Below, in pieces: positions 61,901-64,000 of a stretch of 64,000 nt of DNA. Source of the stretch: Planctomycetota bacterium (lineage in GTDB: Bacteria; Planctomycetota; UBA8108; UBA1146); contig JADHSM010000010.1 of NCBI GenBank assembly GCA_016776905.1, positions 62,001 through 126,000 on the forward strand, in the 5' to 3' direction. Every line of letters starts with the position of its first letter. Position 1 is the stretch's first letter. The notes under the pieces are model-generated. The model was not told the DNA's origin and ran no database searches. It saw nothing but the letters and a program-made list of their open reading frames with translations. The translations under genes and the position numbers were made by a program.

Positions 61901-62044
61901 AACTGTAAGGGTCGGATAGTTGATATCGGGGAGAAGCTCGACGGGAAGTCGTTTGAGAGAAAGTACTCCGAAGGTCACCGCGGCGATGGTGATCATCGCG
62001 ACAGTCACTGGTTTTCGGACAACACTTTTCAGAAATGACTCCAT
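58931..62044 (-). CDS. RND efflux transporter subunit (first pump gene)
   Basis: 1037 residues with twelve predicted membrane helices. Features: [27 protein letters not shown] (TM1), [69 protein letters not shown] (TM4), [19 protein letters not shown], and [23 protein letters not shown] near the end. The two pump genes are only distantly alike, so they are not a recent duplication. It lies 7 bases after the adaptor gene. A heterotrimer with the second pump is possible but not shown. The porter loop carries Arg- and Glu-rich patches; the substrate cannot be read from it. Confidence 0.95.
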   Translation of the reverse strand: [1037 protein letters not shown]

Positions 62045-62051
62045 CGGTCTC

Positions 62052-63275
62052 CTAGTTCTGTTCCTTGACCGCTGGGACTTTCGGATTAGGTCGAAGTTTT
62101 AGTGGGTTCTCAGGCACGGACATCGGCTCAACTGTCAGTTCATCTACTTCTACGGGAATACTCCTGTAAACACTGACTTTACTGCGATCCTTCAGCTTAT
62201 CGATTCCTTGAACCACAAGCCTGTCACCGATTCCTAATCCCTCTTCGATCACGACGATGGAATCATTTTCAAACCCTGTGATAACTTCGACTTCTTGAAC
62301 CGTTTCATCATCCAATAGACGAAACACGACTGAACGGTTTCCCCTCAGAGCCAATGCTTTCCTTGGGATAATCATTCGATTTTCTAAGGTGCGGGTGATC
62401 ACGTCGATATGAACGAATGCTCCCGGCCTAAGATTGACGGCGGCCTCGGGGAAAACGACGAGAACCTCAACTGTTAACGAAGTTCTATCAATAACGGGGC
62501 TGATCCTTTCGATCACTCCCTCCGTCACGATAGGTCCATCGCTTTCGGTTCTAAGGACACATCTCTGTCCTTTTTCAATGTCTGTCACTTCACTTTCCGG
62601 AAGGAAAATTCGAACCCGAAGAGGTTCAAAGTCCGCGTAGGTGAAGAGTTCATCGCCGACTCGAACATATTGGCCAGGCTCAATGCCCCTTCTCACGACA
62701 ACACTGTCAAACAATACCGATGGCTGAGAATGCCCAAGATCAATAAGGGCGCGGTCATGTCCGGCTTTTGCCCTCTGCATGGCAAATCGAGCGTTTTCTA
62801 CAGTTTCTTTTGAGGAGTCTCCTGAGCTGGCGAGACCTTCGAGTCGATTCAAGTTCGCTTGGGCTTGCTGAAGTTCTATCAACGCCAAGTCGGCAGCGAT
62901 GTGCAATTCCTCTTGATCGATAGCACAGAGCAATTGACCCTTAGAAACTTTTTGCCCCTCCACCACTGAAACTTTATCGACGGTACCTTCGACACGAGAG
63001 AGCAGACTCACTTCACGTTCGGGCTCAAGAATTCCACTGCTGCGAACGCGTTCACGGATGATCGCCAAAAGAGTCGAGCTGACCTCGACGGGCACAACCT
63101 CTTCCGACTTCATTCCCGCATATCCTGCCCCCCCCATCGAAGGACGCCCTGGAAATCCAGGTCTTTGACCCGGCGTTGCGGGCTTTTCAGATGATTGGGG
63201 AAAGAAACCGTGTGAAAACCATCCGATGGAGATCAGTGCAACAACGGCAAATAATCGAGGAAAGACTGTTTTCAA
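62052..63275 (-). CDS. RND periplasmic adaptor (membrane fusion protein)
   Basis: 407 residues. An N-terminal hydrophobic segment (LFAVVALISIGWFSHGFF) acts as anchor or signal, followed by a Pro/Gly-rich linker. The lipoyl-like hairpin shows SGILEPEREVSLLSRVEGTVDKVSVVEGQKVSKGQLLCAIDQEEL, then a helical hairpin (ALIELQQAQANLNRLEGLASSGDSSKETVENARFAMQRA), then the second lipoyl half (VRRGIEPGQYVRVGDELFTYADFEPLRVRIFLPE), beta-barrel and membrane-proximal domains. It bridges the pump to an outer-membrane duct. It overlaps the DUF971 gene by 4 bases and precedes both pump genes. Confidence 0.94.
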   Translation of the reverse strand: MKTVFPRLFAVVALISIGWFSHGFFPQSSEKPATPGQRPGFPGRPSMGGAGYAGMKSEEVVPVEVSSTLLAIIRERVRSSGILEPEREVSLLSRVEGTVDKVSVVEGQKVSKGQLLCAIDQEELHIAADLALIELQQAQANLNRLEGLASSGDSSKETVENARFAMQRAKAGHDRALIDLGHSQPSVLFDSVVVRRGIEPGQYVRVGDELFTYADFEPLRVRIFLPESEVTDIEKGQRCVLRTESDGPIVTEGVIERISPVIDRTSLTVEVLVVFPEAAVNLRPGAFVHIDVITRTLENRMIIPRKALALRGNRSVVFRLLDDETVQEVEVITGFENDSIVVIEEGLGIGDRLVVQGIDKLKDRSKVSVYRSIPVEVDELTVEPMSVPENPLKLRPNPKVPAVKEQN

Positions 63276-63604
63276 GAGACACCCTTCTCACATTCGGGGC
63301 AGGGGCAAGTTTCCCTCAGACGTTCTAACGACCAGATGCCTGTCGCGTGACCATCGGAAAACTTCAGGTTGAGACCATATCGCCCCGTCGGCTCGACAGC
63401 GACAACGCGTAGATTTTTGGGAAGAGAATCGGGGTCGAGAATAGGCTTGCGAGTCCATTCATCGACACATGAAGCGCACTCACAAGTCTCACGCAATGAA
63501 CGATGAGAATAGAGGCTTTCGTGGCCATCGACCCACACCACCAGCAAAGTGGCGGGCTCTAAGAGCATGATCTGCTCAGCCTGGTAACGGACTTTTGAAC
63601 TCAA
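63272..63604 (-). CDS. DUF971 / gamma-butyrobetaine-hydroxylase-N-like domain protein
   Basis: 110 residues from a TTG at 63604, which has AGAGG four to five bases upstream; this start keeps the whole domain (EQIMLLEPATLLVVWVDGHESLYSHRSLRETCECASCVDEWTRKPILDPDSLPKNLRVVAVEPTGRYGLNLKFSDGHATGIWSLERLRETCPC). The track start (TTG 63667) adds a CVKC segment, and ATG 63568 would cut the first strand. The two halves with 'LRETCxCxxC' Cys pairs are typical; such Cys often bind zinc or an Fe-S cluster. The domain also occurs near Mrp/ApbC Fe-S carriers. It is the first gene of the RND operon with a 4-base overlap. Its role in efflux is unknown. Confidence 0.85.
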   Translation of the reverse strand: MSSKVRYQAEQIMLLEPATLLVVWVDGHESLYSHRSLRETCECASCVDEWTRKPILDPDSLPKNLRVVAVEPTGRYGLNLKFSDGHATGIWSLERLRETCPCPECEKGVS

Positions 63605-63712
63605 TTCGCCTCTTCTCCTACACTTAACACATGAAGAAATCATACCTTCAGACCAAGATTTCCCCAATTAAAGGCGGGCTATTCATTGAGATTGCGGTGG
63701 GAAAAGGCGTGA

Positions 63713-63882
63713 GCCCCCTCCGGAAATGGGTCGATTCCGGAGAGGGCCGTTTGGAAGGCAAATTGCTGTTTTCCCCTGGATTGCGGCAACAGGGGGAAAA
63801 ATGTAGGTCGGAGAGAGGTACGCCGCGTCAACTTCGGGGAAAAAACTCTGTGGGTTCGACCACTCCCCAACTCTCTCCGACC
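63713..63882 (-). ncRNA. Three stacked hairpins upstream of the RND operon (structured leader or small RNA)
   Basis: Three inverted repeats follow each other. 63806-63817 with 63871-63882 forms a perfect 12-bp stem (GGTCGGAGAGAG), enclosing nested GGGG/CCCC and GTGG/CCAC stems. 63769-63778 with 63790-63800 pairs TTTTCCCCTG with CAGGGGGAAAA. 63713-63725 with 63735-63747 pairs GCCC(C/T)CTCCGGAA arms. The one mismatch of the last becomes a G-U pair only on the minus strand, favouring transcription toward the operon. No tRNA or known RNA family could be fitted. The remaining bases of 63605-64000 hold no gene. Confidence 0.5.
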
Positions 63883-63910
63883 GCCGAACCAACAGGAAGG
63901 TACCTTGTAC

Positions 63911-63940
63911 AATATAAAATGTAAAGTACATTTTTGTAGA
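63911..63940 (-). promoter_or_regulatory. Putative promoter with operator-like inverted repeat
   Basis: On the minus strand TCTACA (-35-like) and TATATT (-10-like) are 18 bases apart. The spacer holds a perfect inverted repeat AAAATGTA-CTT-TACATTTT (63916-63934). Such a repeat between promoter elements is typical of a repressor operator for a dimeric regulator. The regulator is not identified. Confidence 0.45.
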
Positions 63941-64000
63941 CCTCGCCAGAACGGCTTCATGGGCCCATATCGTCGCAGATGACGGTTGAGGGTGGGATAT

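Noticed and set aside
63806-63882. Serine-tRNA-like sequence (D-arm-like GAGTGGTCGAA on the minus strand, GGGTTCGACC on plus)
   Set aside because: No strand has both a D-arm and a T-arm in correct places, and there is no anticodon arm.

Overview
The window is about 64 kb of roughly 50% GC, densely coding bacterial DNA with a Gram-negative envelope (lipoprotein signals, type II secretion secretin, RND pumps with a periplasmic adaptor). Gene style points tentatively to a Planctomycetota-like bacterium: many Ser/Thr kinases, FHA and sigma-54 activators, Kelch/HEAT/PDZ proteins, a squalene-cyclase-fold protein and tandem carboxypeptidase-regulatory domains. No rRNA gene, tRNA gene, insertion sequence or CRISPR array was seen.

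Layout. 1-5.2 kb: a MacB-type permease cut by the window edge, a small lipoprotein-like gene, a membrane protein, a RluA pseudouridine synthase, a cyclic-nucleotide-binding protein and rsmD, convergent with an M42 peptidase. 5.2-12 kb (minus strand): rhomboid protease, an ArsC/thioredoxin-fold gene interrupted by an in-frame TGA at the first position of its CxxC site (very likely a selenoprotein, absent from the ORF track), a BtuF-like protein and a 1412-residue kinase-ATPase-TPR-GAF regulator. 12-16.4 kb: two membrane proteins, manA, recN and a free tRNA-binding domain. 16.6-24.2 kb: low-complexity and repeat proteins, including a 656-residue protein with three different repeat tracts, a HEAT/PDZ protein and an 11-repeat carboxypeptidase-regulatory-domain protein. 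24.3-27.7 kb: NtrC-type regulator and histidine kinase. 28-32 kb: squalene-cyclase-fold protein, glycolate-oxidase-like flavoprotein and a LOR/SDH (TIGR00300-like) enzyme.

32.1-55.7 kb is the core. A Ser/Thr kinase overlaps by 4 bases an FHA-GAF-AAA+-Fis sigma-54 activator. A small secretin-N-domain-like protein follows, then a type II secretion system in two blocks: D-E-F-G-H-I-J on the plus strand, and K, C-like, L/PilM-like and M-like on the minus strand. Two large Kelch lipoproteins and a HEAT protein lie between the blocks. Promoter-like sites with sigma-54 geometry (GG-N10-GC) precede gspD, the first Kelch gene and the gspK operon, and also, with varying match quality, the kinase gene, the HEAT/PDZ operon and the histidine kinase operon. 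My inference is a locus in which protein phosphorylation read by an FHA domain switches on sigma-54 transcription of a secretion machine and its surface lipoproteins.

55.8-64 kb (minus strand): a tightly overlapped operon of a DUF971-type protein, one membrane-fusion protein and two RND transporters, preceded by an operator-like inverted repeat and a strongly structured leader.

Many starts in the ORF track are GTG or TTG, or lie upstream of a better start. I moved starts where a Shine-Dalgarno sequence decided it.
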